From Brachyspira pilosicoli (lineage in GTDB: Bacteria; Spirochaetota; Brachyspiria; Brachyspirales; Brachyspiraceae): a stretch of DNA of 64,000 bases. Shown here piece after piece: positions 28,266-37,093 of the stretch. A program made the position numbers and the translations under genes. The stretch spans positions 1-64,000 of the forward strand of contig NZ_SAXY01000050.1 of assembly GCF_008016535.1 (NCBI RefSeq). Direction: 5' to 3'. The notes beneath the pieces were generated by a model. The model had not been told where the DNA came from, searched no databases, and saw only the letters and a program-made list of their open reading frames with translations. Positions within the stretch are counted from its first letter, which is position 1. Every line of letters starts with the position of its first letter.

Positions 28266-29630
28266 TTACAAATACAAATATTTTATTAAATTCTTAAACT
28301 CTAATCTGTTTTTATTTTTCTCTAAAAAACTTTTAATATATTTATTTTTACCATGAGAATCTATATATTCCCCCTCAAACTCTCCAAATCCAGCAATAGG
28401 AAAAGCTAAATAAGAATTATATGCTAAAATAGAAGGATATGAAGTAAATACTATGTAATTTCTTCTGTTTTGCTGTATAAAATCCATTCTATTATCTATT
28501 TCAAATAAAGGGTCTTCTAATATAATAAATTTATTAAAATTATTTATATTATCTATTTTTTTTAAACTATATTTATAATTTTTTGATGAATGTTTGTTTA
28601 TATTAATGTAATTTTCTCTAATAACATTAGATGTAGTTTTTATAACATTTTTTTTATATATAAAGTTTGTAATGCCTAGTGAATATATAAAATCATTAAA
28701 AGCTTCCAAATCTTCTATATTGTAAAGACTAGAAGAAATTGCTAAAATATCTTTCTTATCTGTTTCTTCCAAAAACTTATGAAATAAATCTTTAGCTCTA
28801 TTAAAATCATCTTCTATGCCGTTTATTAGAGGATATTCAAAAGTTTTATTTGAATAAAATAGCATATTACGTCCAAAATCGCATATGCCGTACTTTTTTA
28901 ATTCTGGAGATTGTATATCTATTATAGTTTTCTCATTATAAAAATAACTGCATTCGCAAAGTTTGCTGCATCCTATACAAAAGCTGTTTATTTTTTTATA
29001 TTCTATCTGCTCTTCATTATCAATTTTTCTATCAACTCTAAACACTTTAGTGGGGCATAAATCTACTATCATGTTCTTATAACCAGATATAGTTTCGTAT
29101 CTACTGCAAACTCCGCAATTAATGCATTTATCATAATCAATTTTTATATTTTCATCTAAATTTAAACTGTCTATAATGTTTTTTATCTCTTCTATTTTTG
29201 AATCATTATCTCCATCAAATCTTTCTATCTTTAATTGGTAAAAATCAATATATTTTTTTAATCTACAATCATAATAACTGCTGCATTTGTCGCAAAATGG
29301 TTTATGCATATAAAGTATAGCCTTAAGCAAAGACTTTCTATATTCAATAATATCTTCATCATTGCTTATAATATCCATTCCATTTTCAACTGCCTCATTA
29401 CAAGCATATTTAAAACTATACTCCTCTTCATCTTTCTTTTTTACTTTAACCAAGCAAAGTTTGCATTTTAGTAAATCATTTTCTTTTTCTTCGTCAAAAT
29501 CTTTTATTCTGTCTAATTTATAATAACATAAATGTGCTATATCTATTCCAACATATGATAAAGCTTTTAATATTGTAAATCCGCTTTGTGATAATATCTC
29601 TCGTCCGTTAAAATTAAATCTTACTATCAT
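28266..29630 (-). CDS. NuoG-like iron-sulfur protein, truncated
   Basis: The 454-residue protein reproduces the electron-wire part of NuoG. It has a [2Fe-2S] ferredoxin domain (HLCYY, CKLC, YACNEAVENGMD, about 34-85), an H-x3-C-x2-C-x5-C cluster site (HKPFCDKCSSYYDC, about 114-127), a CINCGVC plus CP [4Fe-4S] site (about 169-195), and FCIGCSKLCEC followed by GICDFGRN. The molybdopterin-fold domain that follows is only about 180 residues, against about 600 in NuoG, but keeps a final AGFGEFEGEYIDSHG. It forms a compact cluster with NuoF- and NuoE-like genes; no membrane subunits are nearby. Confidence 0.78.
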   Translation of the reverse strand: MIVRFNFNGREILSQSGFTILKALSYVGIDIAHLCYYKLDRIKDFDEEKENDLLKCKLCLVKVKKKDEEEYSFKYACNEAVENGMDIISNDEDIIEYRKSLLKAILYMHKPFCDKCSSYYDCRLKKYIDFYQLKIERFDGDNDSKIEEIKNIIDSLNLDENIKIDYDKCINCGVCSRYETISGYKNMIVDLCPTKVFRVDRKIDNEEQIEYKKINSFCIGCSKLCECSYFYNEKTIIDIQSPELKKYGICDFGRNMLFYSNKTFEYPLINGIEDDFNRAKDLFHKFLEETDKKDILAISSSLYNIEDLEAFNDFIYSLGITNFIYKKNVIKTTSNVIRENYININKHSSKNYKYSLKKIDNINNFNKFIILEDPLFEIDNRMDFIQQNRRNYIVFTSYPSILAYNSYLAFPIAGFGEFEGEYIDSHGKNKYIKSFLEKNKNRLEFKNLIKYLYL

Positions 29631-29648
29631 AATCTATTTATAATCACC

Positions 29649-30785
29649 CTATTTATTGATAAAACTATAAAGAGTTATTTTTTTATCCAAAGCATATATA
29701 AACTCGTATTCAAACATCTTTATAGTTTCTAATATGCATTTTGCCATATGATATATATATAAACAAGAAGAACCTTTAATAATCATCTCAACAGTATTTA
29801 TTAAATTATTATAATCATTATTATTAGATTTCCCTAATATAATTTTATTTAAATAATACTCGCATAAATTAAAACCATAATTACAAGGCATACAATTTGT
29901 ACAAGAAATACTCTTAGCAAATTGAATAATCTTCATCACAATTCTAAGCATGCATCTATTTTCTGCTATAAAACAAACTCCGCCATTTCCAATATTTATA
30001 TCTTCATAAGACAAACTCTTACTGCTTAAACTCTCTAAAGTAGTAGGAGGATTAAGAAAACCATTTGTAAACACACATTTTATATCATTATTATAATAAA
30101 TATATCCACTGGATTTTATTATTTCGTCAAATGAAGTGCCAAATTGAAACTCATATAAGTCTACATTTGGAATGTCCCCAGAAAAAGAAATTAAACATGT
30201 GCCTTTATTATTATCATTTCCATACTTAGAAAAATTATCTAATCCCATATGAGCAAAATATCCAAATTGTATAACAGTTTCCAAATCTAATACATATTTT
30301 TGTCTTTCAAGAAAATAAATATTCACATTTTCTCTATAATTATTTTCATCATAAACATTTATATTGATTTCATTTTCAAATTTGTAGCAATCTTCCGCCT
30401 CTACTATTGCATTAATTAATATTTCTTTATTGTAATAGTTTCTAATTAAAATATCTATATTTTTTATATTTAAAATTTTAGCAATTAATACAGCAGAATC
30501 TAAAATAAGGTGCGGATTATTGTTTATAAAGAATTTGTCTTTAAATACTAAATAGTCAAAAGAATATGCATTTATAATTAAAGTTTGATTATCATTATTT
30601 TTATTGGATAAAACATTATATAAAGATTTTTTATATACATTTCTCGTGCATATATTAGCAACCTTTAACTCATCAAGCAATTCATCATATTCATCAACAA
30701 TAGTATGCAAATAATCACCGAAATTGTCTTTAAAATCTTTGATATTTTTTGCAGCATAATCATTATATAGAACAAATTTTTTCAT
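29649..30785 (-). CDS. NuoF-like protein with degenerate NADH/FMN site
   Basis: The 378-residue protein aligns along the NuoF plan: DLETVIQF (for NVETLANVP), LISFSGDIPNVDLYEFQFGTSFDEII (SLBB domain), GNGGVCFIAENRCMLRIV, and a final [4Fe-4S] site SCTNCMPCNYG with a later KC (about 290-350). The glycine-rich GRGGAGFPTG loop that binds FMN and NADH is absent: the N-terminus reads YKKSLYNVLSNKN and then AYSFDYLVFKDKF where E-x-E-P-G-x-x-K-D-R is expected. It therefore probably cannot oxidise NADH and may pass electrons structurally or from another donor. It overlaps the NuoE-like gene by four bases. Confidence 0.72.
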   Translation of the reverse strand: MKKFVLYNDYAAKNIKDFKDNFGDYLHTIVDEYDELLDELKVANICTRNVYKKSLYNVLSNKNNDNQTLIINAYSFDYLVFKDKFFINNNPHLILDSAVLIAKILNIKNIDILIRNYYNKEILINAIVEAEDCYKFENEININVYDENNYRENVNIYFLERQKYVLDLETVIQFGYFAHMGLDNFSKYGNDNNKGTCLISFSGDIPNVDLYEFQFGTSFDEIIKSSGYIYYNNDIKCVFTNGFLNPPTTLESLSSKSLSYEDINIGNGGVCFIAENRCMLRIVMKIIQFAKSISCTNCMPCNYGFNLCEYYLNKIILGKSNNNDYNNLINTVEMIIKGSSCLYIYHMAKCILETIKMFEYEFIYALDKKITLYSFINK

Positions 30786-31054
30786 CTCACTTTAACATGT
30801 ACAGCTTCTATATACTTAATAACGCTGCCAAAAGAAGAATCATTGCATTCTACGCCGTTAATTAATACAGAAATGGCATTATTACAATTATGCATACACT
30901 CCACCTCTTTAAGGAGCATACCGTCATAAGAAGGAATGCCGATTTTCAAATCATAATGTGCCCTAATTGATTCTAAAAGAGCATATGAACCCCTCATAGA
31001 ACAATGAAGCCCTACACATACTTCTATAACGGTTTTTATCTCGTCCTTTTGCAT
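30782..31054 (-). CDS. NuoE-like thioredoxin-fold [2Fe-2S] protein
   Basis: The 90-residue protein corresponds to the C-terminal [2Fe-2S] domain of NuoE. All four ligand cysteines are in the expected spacing: C-x4-C in VCVGLHCSMRG (about 12-17) and C-x3-C in VECMHNCNNA (about 54-58). The N-terminal helical domain of full NuoE (about 160 residues) is absent. It is the first gene of the E-F-G-like set; its stop overlaps the NuoF-like start. Confidence 0.75.
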   Translation of the reverse strand: MQKDEIKTVIEVCVGLHCSMRGSYALLESIRAHYDLKIGIPSYDGMLLKEVECMHNCNNAISVLINGVECNDSSFGSVIKYIEAVHVKVR

Positions 31055-31087
31055 TTTTACAACTCTAAATAAAGAGATGAAAAGTGA

Positions 31088-31177
31088 TTATTTCTTTTTA
31101 TGCCTATTTTTGCGTAAACGTTTTTTGCGTTTATGCGTAGCCATCTTTTGACGAAGTCTTTTTCTTCCTGAAGGCAT
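31088..31177 (-). CDS. AURKAIP1/COX24-type tiny basic protein
   Basis: The start is the ATG at 31177, behind GGGAG; a longer frame upstream lacks support. The 29-residue product, beginning MPSGRKRLRQKMATHKRKKR and continuing with Lys/Arg/His to the end, matches the short AURKAIP1/COX24 domain, the core of mitochondrial ribosomal protein mS38 and of tiny bacterial ribosome-associated proteins. It likely binds rRNA. Its size means it is easily missed in automated annotation. Confidence 0.8.
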   Translation of the reverse strand: MPSGRKRLRQKMATHKRKKRLRKNRHKKK

Positions 31178-31261
31178 ATACACTCCCATTTTTATTATAA
31201 TTTGAATATTCATTATATCATATAAAAAATTTATTTCAACAAAAAAACCAACAAAATATTT

Positions 31262-31290
31262 TTGACAAATGACTTTTATTTTGATATAAT
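31262..31290 (+). promoter_or_regulatory. Consensus sigma-70 promoter
   Basis: A perfect TTGACA (31262-31267) and perfect TATAAT (31285-31290) are separated by 17 bases. It reads towards the YjbQ-like gene (start 31336) and is the best promoter match I found in the window. Confidence 0.8.
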
Positions 31291-31335
31291 TTTTTATAAA
31301 AATAATAAATAATAATAAAAAAGAGATTGTGCAAA

Positions 31336-31752
31336 ATGAAATCATATAGAAAAGTTTTAGAGATAAATTACCCAAAGAGAAGAGGATACATTAATATCAC
31401 TAATGAAGTTCAAAGATGTTTAGACGAAAGTGGCATAAAAGAGGGGTTAGTTTTATGTAATGCTATGAACATTACCGCTAGTGTATTTATCAATGATGAT
31501 GAGAGCGGGCTTCATAATGATTTTGAAGTTTGGCTTGAAAAGTTAGCTCCAGAAAAACCTCATAACCAATATAGACATAATGGATACGAAGATAATGCTG
31601 ATGCTCATTTGAAAAGACAGATTATGGGGCGAGAGGTTGTTGTGGCTGTTACTAATGGTAAGTTAGATTTTGGTACTTGGGAGCAAATTTTTTATGGGGA
31701 ATATGATGGTATGAGAAACAAAAGAGTACTCATCAAAATTATTGGAGAATAA
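31336..31752 (+). CDS. YjbQ/UPF0047 family protein
   Basis: The start is the ATG at 31336. The 138-residue protein shows the whole YjbQ pattern: [40 protein letters not shown], then the family block LEKLAP...YRHN...[39 protein letters not shown]. The conserved His and Glu residues lie here. E. coli YjbQ has weak thiamine-phosphate synthase activity; the real role is uncertain. The next gene follows by one base, so they share a transcript. Confidence 0.88.
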   Translation: MKSYRKVLEINYPKRRGYINITNEVQRCLDESGIKEGLVLCNAMNITASVFINDDESGLHNDFEVWLEKLAPEKPHNQYRHNGYEDNADAHLKRQIMGREVVVAVTNGKLDFGTWEQIFYGEYDGMRNKRVLIKIIGE

Positions 31753-31753
31753 A

Positions 31754-32512
31754 ATGAAATTATTTGTTAGTGATTATGATATGACTTTATTTATTAATTA
31801 TATTGTAGATGATAAAGTAATTAATGCTATAAAAAAATGGAGAGAAAAAGGAAATATATTTGCTATTGCTACTGGGAGAAACAAATTTTCAATATTGGAA
31901 CAAACTGATAACAATAATATAGAGTTTGATTATATTATAGCTAATAATGGAGCTTTAATTATTGATAGTAATACTAATCTAATATTAAAAGAAGAAATAG
32001 ATATAAATAATGCTATAGAAATTATTAATTTTTTATATAATACTTATGAAGGAAGCGTTGAAATTTCAAATGAAAATGAAACTTTCTCTATAATTCCTAA
32101 AAAAGGAGAACATAATTTACCTTTTAAAGTAGATAAAAAAATAACAATAGAAGAAGCAAAAAATATAAAAAGCATTACTCAAATAAATAAAATAAGCCCA
32201 GATGTAAATAAAACAGAAATTATACAAGATGAAATAAACAATAAATTTAACACAGTAATAGCTTATGGAAATATTACGGCTATAGATATAGTAAAAGCAA
32301 ATATAAGTAAGGCTACAGGAATAAAAAATTTGGAAAATATTTTAAAAGATAAAAATATAGAAAAAATCTTAGTAGCTGGAGATTCAAACAACGACATAGA
32401 TATGATAAAAAAATATGATGGATATGTTCAAATTAATGCCAGAGAACATATAAAGAAAATAACAAATAAATATTTTAATTTAATATCTGATATTATTGGA
32501 TCAAATTTATAA
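31754..32512 (+). CDS. HAD-superfamily (Cof-type) phosphatase
   Basis: I chose the ATG at 31754, after GGAGAATAAA; the upstream TTG overlaps the preceding gene. About 252 residues. The HAD motifs are present: motif I SDYDMTLF (about 5-12, with nucleophile Asp and acid/base Asp), motif II IATGR (about 37-41), and motif III/IV VAGDSNNDIDMI (about 200-212). A Cof-type cap lies between motifs II and III. It is a cytoplasmic sugar-phosphate or flavin-phosphate phosphatase; the substrate is not predictable. Confidence 0.88.
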   Translation: MKLFVSDYDMTLFINYIVDDKVINAIKKWREKGNIFAIATGRNKFSILEQTDNNNIEFDYIIANNGALIIDSNTNLILKEEIDINNAIEIINFLYNTYEGSVEISNENETFSIIPKKGEHNLPFKVDKKITIEEAKNIKSITQINKISPDVNKTEIIQDEINNKFNTVIAYGNITAIDIVKANISKATGIKNLENILKDKNIEKILVAGDSNNDIDMIKKYDGYVQINAREHIKKITNKYFNLISDIIGSNL

Positions 32513-32557
32513 AATATATAGTTGCAAGAGTTATAGAAATTATTATAATAATACTAT

Positions 32558-33100
32558 ATGAGAAACATTTTATTTATTATAACTCTATTATTTGTAAGCA
32601 TATCCTGTGCTAATTATTCTCTTAAAATAAAAGATGATAAACTCACAGGCATACAAACTTATACTTATGCAGATGAATATTATGAATACGGAGCTAAATT
32701 ATATTTCCAAATAAATAATAATAAAGAAATTACTTGGTGGCTATATATTGGTACTAAAGCTATGCAAAATTTAATTTATGCTAACACTGCATATATATTT
32801 GATGCCAAAACATACGATAAAATAACATTTACTCTAAGTAATGTTTCAAGGAATATCTCTACAACCGCCGCTGTAATTAATGAATATGCCTATATACCGA
32901 GTCAAATAAGCTATTTGGAAAACGCCATAATACAACTTAGCGAAGCAGAAGTAAAAGAGCTTTATAAAATACTTACTAATGCTAAAGAAGTTGGCTTAAG
33001 AATATCTGGAAGAGAGTATCAAGAGTTTATGCTATCATCATCACAAATAAAAGCAATGATTAACACTATAGAATATTATAACAATGAGTTTAATAATTAA
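32558..33100 (+). CDS. Putative lipoprotein, unknown function
   Basis: The 180-residue protein has a lipoprotein signal with lipobox VSISC (Cys about 17). The mature part has charged strands (ITWWLYIGTK, YDKITFTLSN) and a helical C-terminus (EAEVKELYKILTNAKEVGLRI). No known family recognised. It may be co-transcribed with the phosphatase. Repeat R5 follows 50 bases after its stop. Confidence 0.6.
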   Translation: MRNILFIITLLFVSISCANYSLKIKDDKLTGIQTYTYADEYYEYGAKLYFQINNNKEITWWLYIGTKAMQNLIYANTAYIFDAKTYDKITFTLSNVSRNISTTAAVINEYAYIPSQISYLENAIIQLSEAEVKELYKILTNAKEVGLRISGREYQEFMLSSSQIKAMINTIEYYNNEFNN

Positions 33101-33154
33101 AATTATATTAAATACCTAAATAACTATATTTTGTAATGTAAGTTTTTGTTTTTA

Positions 33155-33402
33155 TACAACTTTTTCCCGTAGCAAAAAGTTTTCGCCCTTCGGGCACGCT
33201 TAGCGAAAGTACAAATATTAAAATTTTATATTTAAGAAATAAATATAATGATAACATACGTTTTTGACTATATTCAATAAAAATGCAGCCTTTTTGCTTC
33301 TTTGTGGCAACAAAAGAAGTGGGGTGCGGGGCAAAGCCCTGCAAATATAAAAACATAAAAATTTTATTGTTCTTTTTCCCGCCGCAAAAAGAACCAAAAA
33401 GT
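33155..33402 (-). repeat. Composite hairpin repeat, site R5
   Basis: This lies in the convergent gap 33101-33497, reverse orientation. It has one module A and two module B units of different stem types: CAACTTTTT/AAAAAGTTG-like at about 33157, and GTTCTTTTT/AAAAAGAAC at about 33369. The module A hairpin has TTTGT/ACAAA near its tip where R1 has TTTAT/ATAAA. A CGCCCTTCGGGCACGC insert flanks the first module B, as in R2. Small open frames here are repeat-derived. Confidence 0.8.
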
Positions 33403-33497
33403 GCAAATATAAAAATAATACTAAATCATATTAATTATGTTTTATGTAAGTATATACTTCAACTAAAAAAATATTTTAAGCACATTACAAAACTAAA

Positions 33498-34658
33498 TTA
33501 TATAAAAGCACCTTCTAGCTTTGTTTGTCCAAGCAAATATTTCTCTATTGTAGCGGCTATAGAAACAAATGATTCTTTTACACCTATATTAATATTTTTA
33601 TTTAATTTCTTTCCAAAAGCAAGTATCGGTATATACTCTCTCGTGTGGTCGCTTCCTTTATAGGTAGGGTCGCATCCATGATCGGCTGTTATTATAAGTA
33701 AGTCATCATCATTCAAATTATCAATCATATCTGGTATATATTTATCAAGTTCTTCTAAAGCGTTTTTGTATCCTATATAATCTCTTCTGTGTCCGTAAAG
33801 CATATCAAAATCAACTAAATTAGTAAATATAAGACCATTATCAACTTCTTTAATAGCCTTAATAGTTTTTTCTATGCCGTCAAGATTGTTTTTATTAGTT
33901 AATCTGTTTTCAGTAATTCCAACACCAGCGAATATATCACTAGTTTTACCTATACCGATAACAGGCAAATTATTATTTTTAAGTCTATCAAGCATAGTTT
34001 CACCGCTTGGAGGTACAGAATAGTCATGACGTCTTTCTGTTCTTTTATAATTACCCTTAGTACCAATATAAGGACGAGCTATAACCCTTGCAACAGGTGA
34101 ATATTTATTGCATATCTCTAAAGACTTTTCGCATATTCTATAAAGTTCATCTACAGGTATAATATCCTCATGGGCTGCTATTTGAAGTACAGAATCTGCA
34201 GAAGTATACACTATTAAAGAGCCATTTTTTAATTGCTCATCTGCATAATCATCTATAACCTCAGTTCCAGAATAAGGTTTATTGCATACAACAGTCCTTC
34301 CAGACATTTTTTCTATTTCTTTTATTGTAATATCAGGAAAACCATTAGGATAAGTGTTAAAAGGCTTTGTAGAAACTAAACCAGCTATCTCCCAGTGTCC
34401 AGTAGTTGTGTCTTTTGCTTTAGAAGTCTCCATTGCCTTACCGTAATATCCTTCAGCATTATCTACTTTTGATACACCTTCTATATCTATAATATTTCCA
34501 AGCCCAATTTTTTCCATATTAGGTAGACTTATTCCGCCAGATGCCTTAGCCAAATTAGCTAAAGTATTCACTCCCTCATCGCCAAAATCTTTAGCATCAG
34601 GTAAAGCACCCACACCGCAGCTATCTACAACTATTAAAACGGCTTTTTTCTTATTCAT
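33498..34658 (-). CDS. deoB: Phosphopentomutase
   Basis: This 386-residue alkaline-phosphatase-fold mutase interconverts ribose/deoxyribose 1- and 5-phosphates in nucleoside salvage. Metal ligands are visible in VVDSCGVGALPDA (about 9-21), DFDMLYGHRRD (about 295-305) and TADHGCDPTYKGSDHTRE (about 335-352). AKDTTTGHWE (about 82-91) contains the catalytic threonine. The length is standard. No other nucleoside salvage gene is adjacent. Confidence 0.95.
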   Translation of the reverse strand: MNKKKAVLIVVDSCGVGALPDAKDFGDEGVNTLANLAKASGGISLPNMEKIGLGNIIDIEGVSKVDNAEGYYGKAMETSKAKDTTTGHWEIAGLVSTKPFNTYPNGFPDITIKEIEKMSGRTVVCNKPYSGTEVIDDYADEQLKNGSLIVYTSADSVLQIAAHEDIIPVDELYRICEKSLEICNKYSPVARVIARPYIGTKGNYKRTERRHDYSVPPSGETMLDRLKNNNLPVIGIGKTSDIFAGVGITENRLTNKNNLDGIEKTIKAIKEVDNGLIFTNLVDFDMLYGHRRDYIGYKNALEELDKYIPDMIDNLNDDDLLIITADHGCDPTYKGSDHTREYIPILAFGKKLNKNINIGVKESFVSIAATIEKYLLGQTKLEGAFI

Positions 34659-34745
34659 ATTAAAAAAATCTCCTAATTAATAAATATTCTTATACTATAT
34701 TTAACAGTTTTTAATATAAAAAATAAAATAATATACTAAAAATAA

Positions 34746-35276
34746 TTATCTTAATACGCCAAAGTTAATAGGTTTATTAAACTCTACCTCATCAGGGTTA
34801 GGTATAGGGTACTCAGACATATCTTTATCTTCACGAAGAAAACCATATAGATTTAAATTATTTTTATTCCAAATATTTAATCTATTATAATATGCTTTAG
34901 TATAGTCTGAAGTCATTGATATATTATTTCCATCTAGAATGAAACTTACATACATATTTACTTTTTTATTAGGTATCTCTGAAGTAGTTTTTACATTGCG
35001 GGCAATCTTTTTTAAAGGTGTTACCTCATAATAATAGGCGTTAGTTTCACTCTCTGCATAATCAAACTTACCAACACCGCGTTTTTTTCCAAATAAACTA
35101 TATTCCACATCTCCATTGTCCAAAAAAGTATATAAATATCCATTAGGAGCAACTACTCTTTTTCCTTTTACCTTTTTTATCCATATATTATTATAGTTTC
35201 TGTTTGCTGTTTTCATATTTGATGCACAAGAAAATGTAAAAAATAATAATAAAAAAAACAGAAATAATTTTTGCAT
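34746..35276 (-). CDS. Putative lipoprotein, unknown function
   Basis: The 176-residue protein has a lipoprotein signal with lipobox TFSC (Cys about 17). The mature protein is strand-rich: VVAPNGYLYTFLDNGDVEYSLFGKKRGVGKFDY resembles the short lipocalin-like folds of secreted spirochaete lipoproteins. I recognise no specific family. It is transcribed divergently from the M16 peptidase gene. Confidence 0.6.
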   Translation of the reverse strand: MQKLFLFFLLLFFTFSCASNMKTANRNYNNIWIKKVKGKRVVAPNGYLYTFLDNGDVEYSLFGKKRGVGKFDYAESETNAYYYEVTPLKKIARNVKTTSEIPNKKVNMYVSFILDGNNISMTSDYTKAYYNRLNIWNKNNLNLYGFLREDKDMSEYPIPNPDEVEFNKPINFGVLR

Positions 35277-35396
35277 GACTATTTCCTAAAAATATTTAAT
35301 AACAGTATCGACTAATATTTTAATTATCATTAAAACATTTGCAAATACTTATATTATACATTATAATCTAACTTCAATAAACTAGGAAATAAAAAA

Positions 35397-36659
35397 ATGG
35401 TAAAAAGATTAACCTTAAAAAATGGCATAAGAATAATTTTAGAATATATGCCAATGTTAGAAACGGTTTCAGTTGGATTTTTTTTCATTACAGGAAGTGC
35501 TAATGAAACTGAAAAAGAAAATGGATATTCACATTTTATAGAACATATGCTATTTAAAGGCACTAATGATATGACCTCTAAAGAGATAGTGAGATATATA
35601 GAAGGTGTAGGCGGAATGTTTAATGCTTATACTTCAAGACATTTTACCTCCTTTTATGTTAATATAATATCAAAATATTTTGACAGAGCAATAGATACAT
35701 TATCTAATATAGCATTAAACTCAGCATTTAGAGAAGAAGATATACAAAAAGAAAAAAAGGTTATTATAGAAGAGTTAAAAATGACATCGGACTATCCTGA
35801 AGAAATAATGACCAATCAATTTTTTGCAAAAGCCTATAAAGGAACATCTATGCAGTTTCCTATAGGCGGTAATATAAAAAACATAAAAAATATCAGCAGA
35901 GATAAAATATTAAATTATTTTAAAAGTCATTTCAATTCAAATAATTTAATAGTATCAATAGCAGGAAATTTTGATGTAAAATCAGCAATAGATAAATTAT
36001 CTTCAATAGAGCTTAAAAAAAATATATTACCCGCAGAGGAAGAACTTCCATTTTTTTACAAATCAGTATCAAAAGAAAAAGCAGACTTAAATCAAGTATA
36101 TTTTGCCTTAATAACACCGTCATATAATGCAAAAGATAAAAGAAAATACACTATGAACATTGTAAATGATATATTCGGCGGAAGTTCATATTCAAGATTA
36201 TTTCAATCTATAAGGGAAAATAAAGCATTATGTTATAGTATATACAGCAATAATTCAGCTTTTCTAAATGGAGGAACATTCGACATATTTGGTTCAACTA
36301 GCTTAGACCGTTATGAAAAAACTGTAACAAGCATATATAATGAAATAGAAAGATTATTAGACGAGAGAATAACTAAAGAAGAGCTTGAAGAGGCAAAAGA
36401 GAGCTATAAAAGTTCTATGTCTTTTAGTAAGTTTAGTGCAAGTTTTGCTATGAACAAAAATGCAAGAAATGAACTTTATTTTTCTAAATATGTATATTAC
36501 AAAGATTTGTATAATACAATAGACAAAATTAATATAAATGATATAGATAAAGCAATAGAAGATATATTTCAAAACAAAAAGTTTTTTCTCACAGCAGTAG
36601 GTCCAAAAGGAACAAAGAAAATCACAGATAAAATAAGCAAGAAATTAAAACTTAATTGA
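35397..36659 (+). CDS. M16 (insulinase/pitrilysin) zinc peptidase
   Basis: The 420-residue protein carries the inverted zinc motif HFIEH (46-50) with the third ligand Glu about 76 residues later in VIIEEL (about 126). The GGSSYSRLFQSIRENKALCYSI block (about 262-283) is the R/Y pair region of the second domain. The size and absence of a signal peptide match the bacterial mitochondrial-processing-peptidase-like group (YmxG/PqqL type). It probably degrades peptides in the cytoplasm. AGGAAATAAAAAA precedes the start. Confidence 0.92.
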   Translation: MVKRLTLKNGIRIILEYMPMLETVSVGFFFITGSANETEKENGYSHFIEHMLFKGTNDMTSKEIVRYIEGVGGMFNAYTSRHFTSFYVNIISKYFDRAIDTLSNIALNSAFREEDIQKEKKVIIEELKMTSDYPEEIMTNQFFAKAYKGTSMQFPIGGNIKNIKNISRDKILNYFKSHFNSNNLIVSIAGNFDVKSAIDKLSSIELKKNILPAEEELPFFYKSVSKEKADLNQVYFALITPSYNAKDKRKYTMNIVNDIFGGSSYSRLFQSIRENKALCYSIYSNNSAFLNGGTFDIFGSTSLDRYEKTVTSIYNEIERLLDERITKEELEEAKESYKSSMSFSKFSASFAMNKNARNELYFSKYVYYKDLYNTIDKININDIDKAIEDIFQNKKFFLTAVGPKGTKKITDKISKKLKLN

Positions 36660-36738
36660 TTATATTTTTTATAGTTTATTATTTATATATACCTAAACAA
36701 TTTTAAATTGTCAACTACTGCATATTATATAAATATTA

Positions 36739-36996
36739 TCAACTTTTTTGCCGCACTCGCTGTGCGGACTTCGTCAAAAAGTTGCAAAAAACGCAAGTGC
36801 TATAACTTTATATTTAAAAAATATGTATTAAATGTAATAAAACACCTAAATTTAGCTTAAAAAATGCAGCCTTTTTGCTTTTTTGTGCCAATACCTAAAG
36901 GCACTTCCTATGGTCGCCCTGAAGGACTCCCTTTGGTCGTAAAAGAAGTGGGGGTATGTACCCTACGGGCACGCTTCACAGGGGGCAAAGCCACCA
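36739..36996 (-). repeat. Composite hairpin repeat, site R6 with micro-inserts
   Basis: This lies in the 434-base convergent gap 36660-37093, reverse orientation. The module B hairpin has arms CAACTTTTTT/AAAAAGTTG whose loop is swollen by a GC-rich palindrome (GCCGCACTCGCTGTGCGG). The module A hairpin loop is interrupted near 36893-36940 by two tandem short units, GGCACTTCCTATGGTCG and GGACTCCCTTTGGTCG. The first of these nearly matches the insertion in the copy A transposase at 264-290. Confidence 0.75.
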
Positions 36997-37093
36997 TAAA
37001 TAAAAAATAAAAAATATTTTGACAAACTTAAAAATTTTCAGTATGTATAACTATTATCAAAAATAATTAAAAGCTTTATCTTAGTAAAAGTTT

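Noticed and set aside
29649-30785. NuoF-like gene as a plain pseudogene
   Set aside because: The frame is intact, neighbouring starts overlap, and the iron-sulfur cysteines are all kept, so selection on part of the function is likely.
31178-31375. N-terminal extension of the tiny basic protein to 95 residues
   Set aside because: The extension is unrelated hydrophobic AT-rich sequence overlapping a consensus promoter on the other strand, and a good ribosome site precedes the internal ATG at 31177.
33108-33406. Two overlapping reverse-strand open frames with LFAAGK and CRALPRTP
   Set aside because: They are translations of repeat R5 in two frames; similar peptides arise from the repeats at 5795 and 15446. 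No ribosome site or independent conservation.
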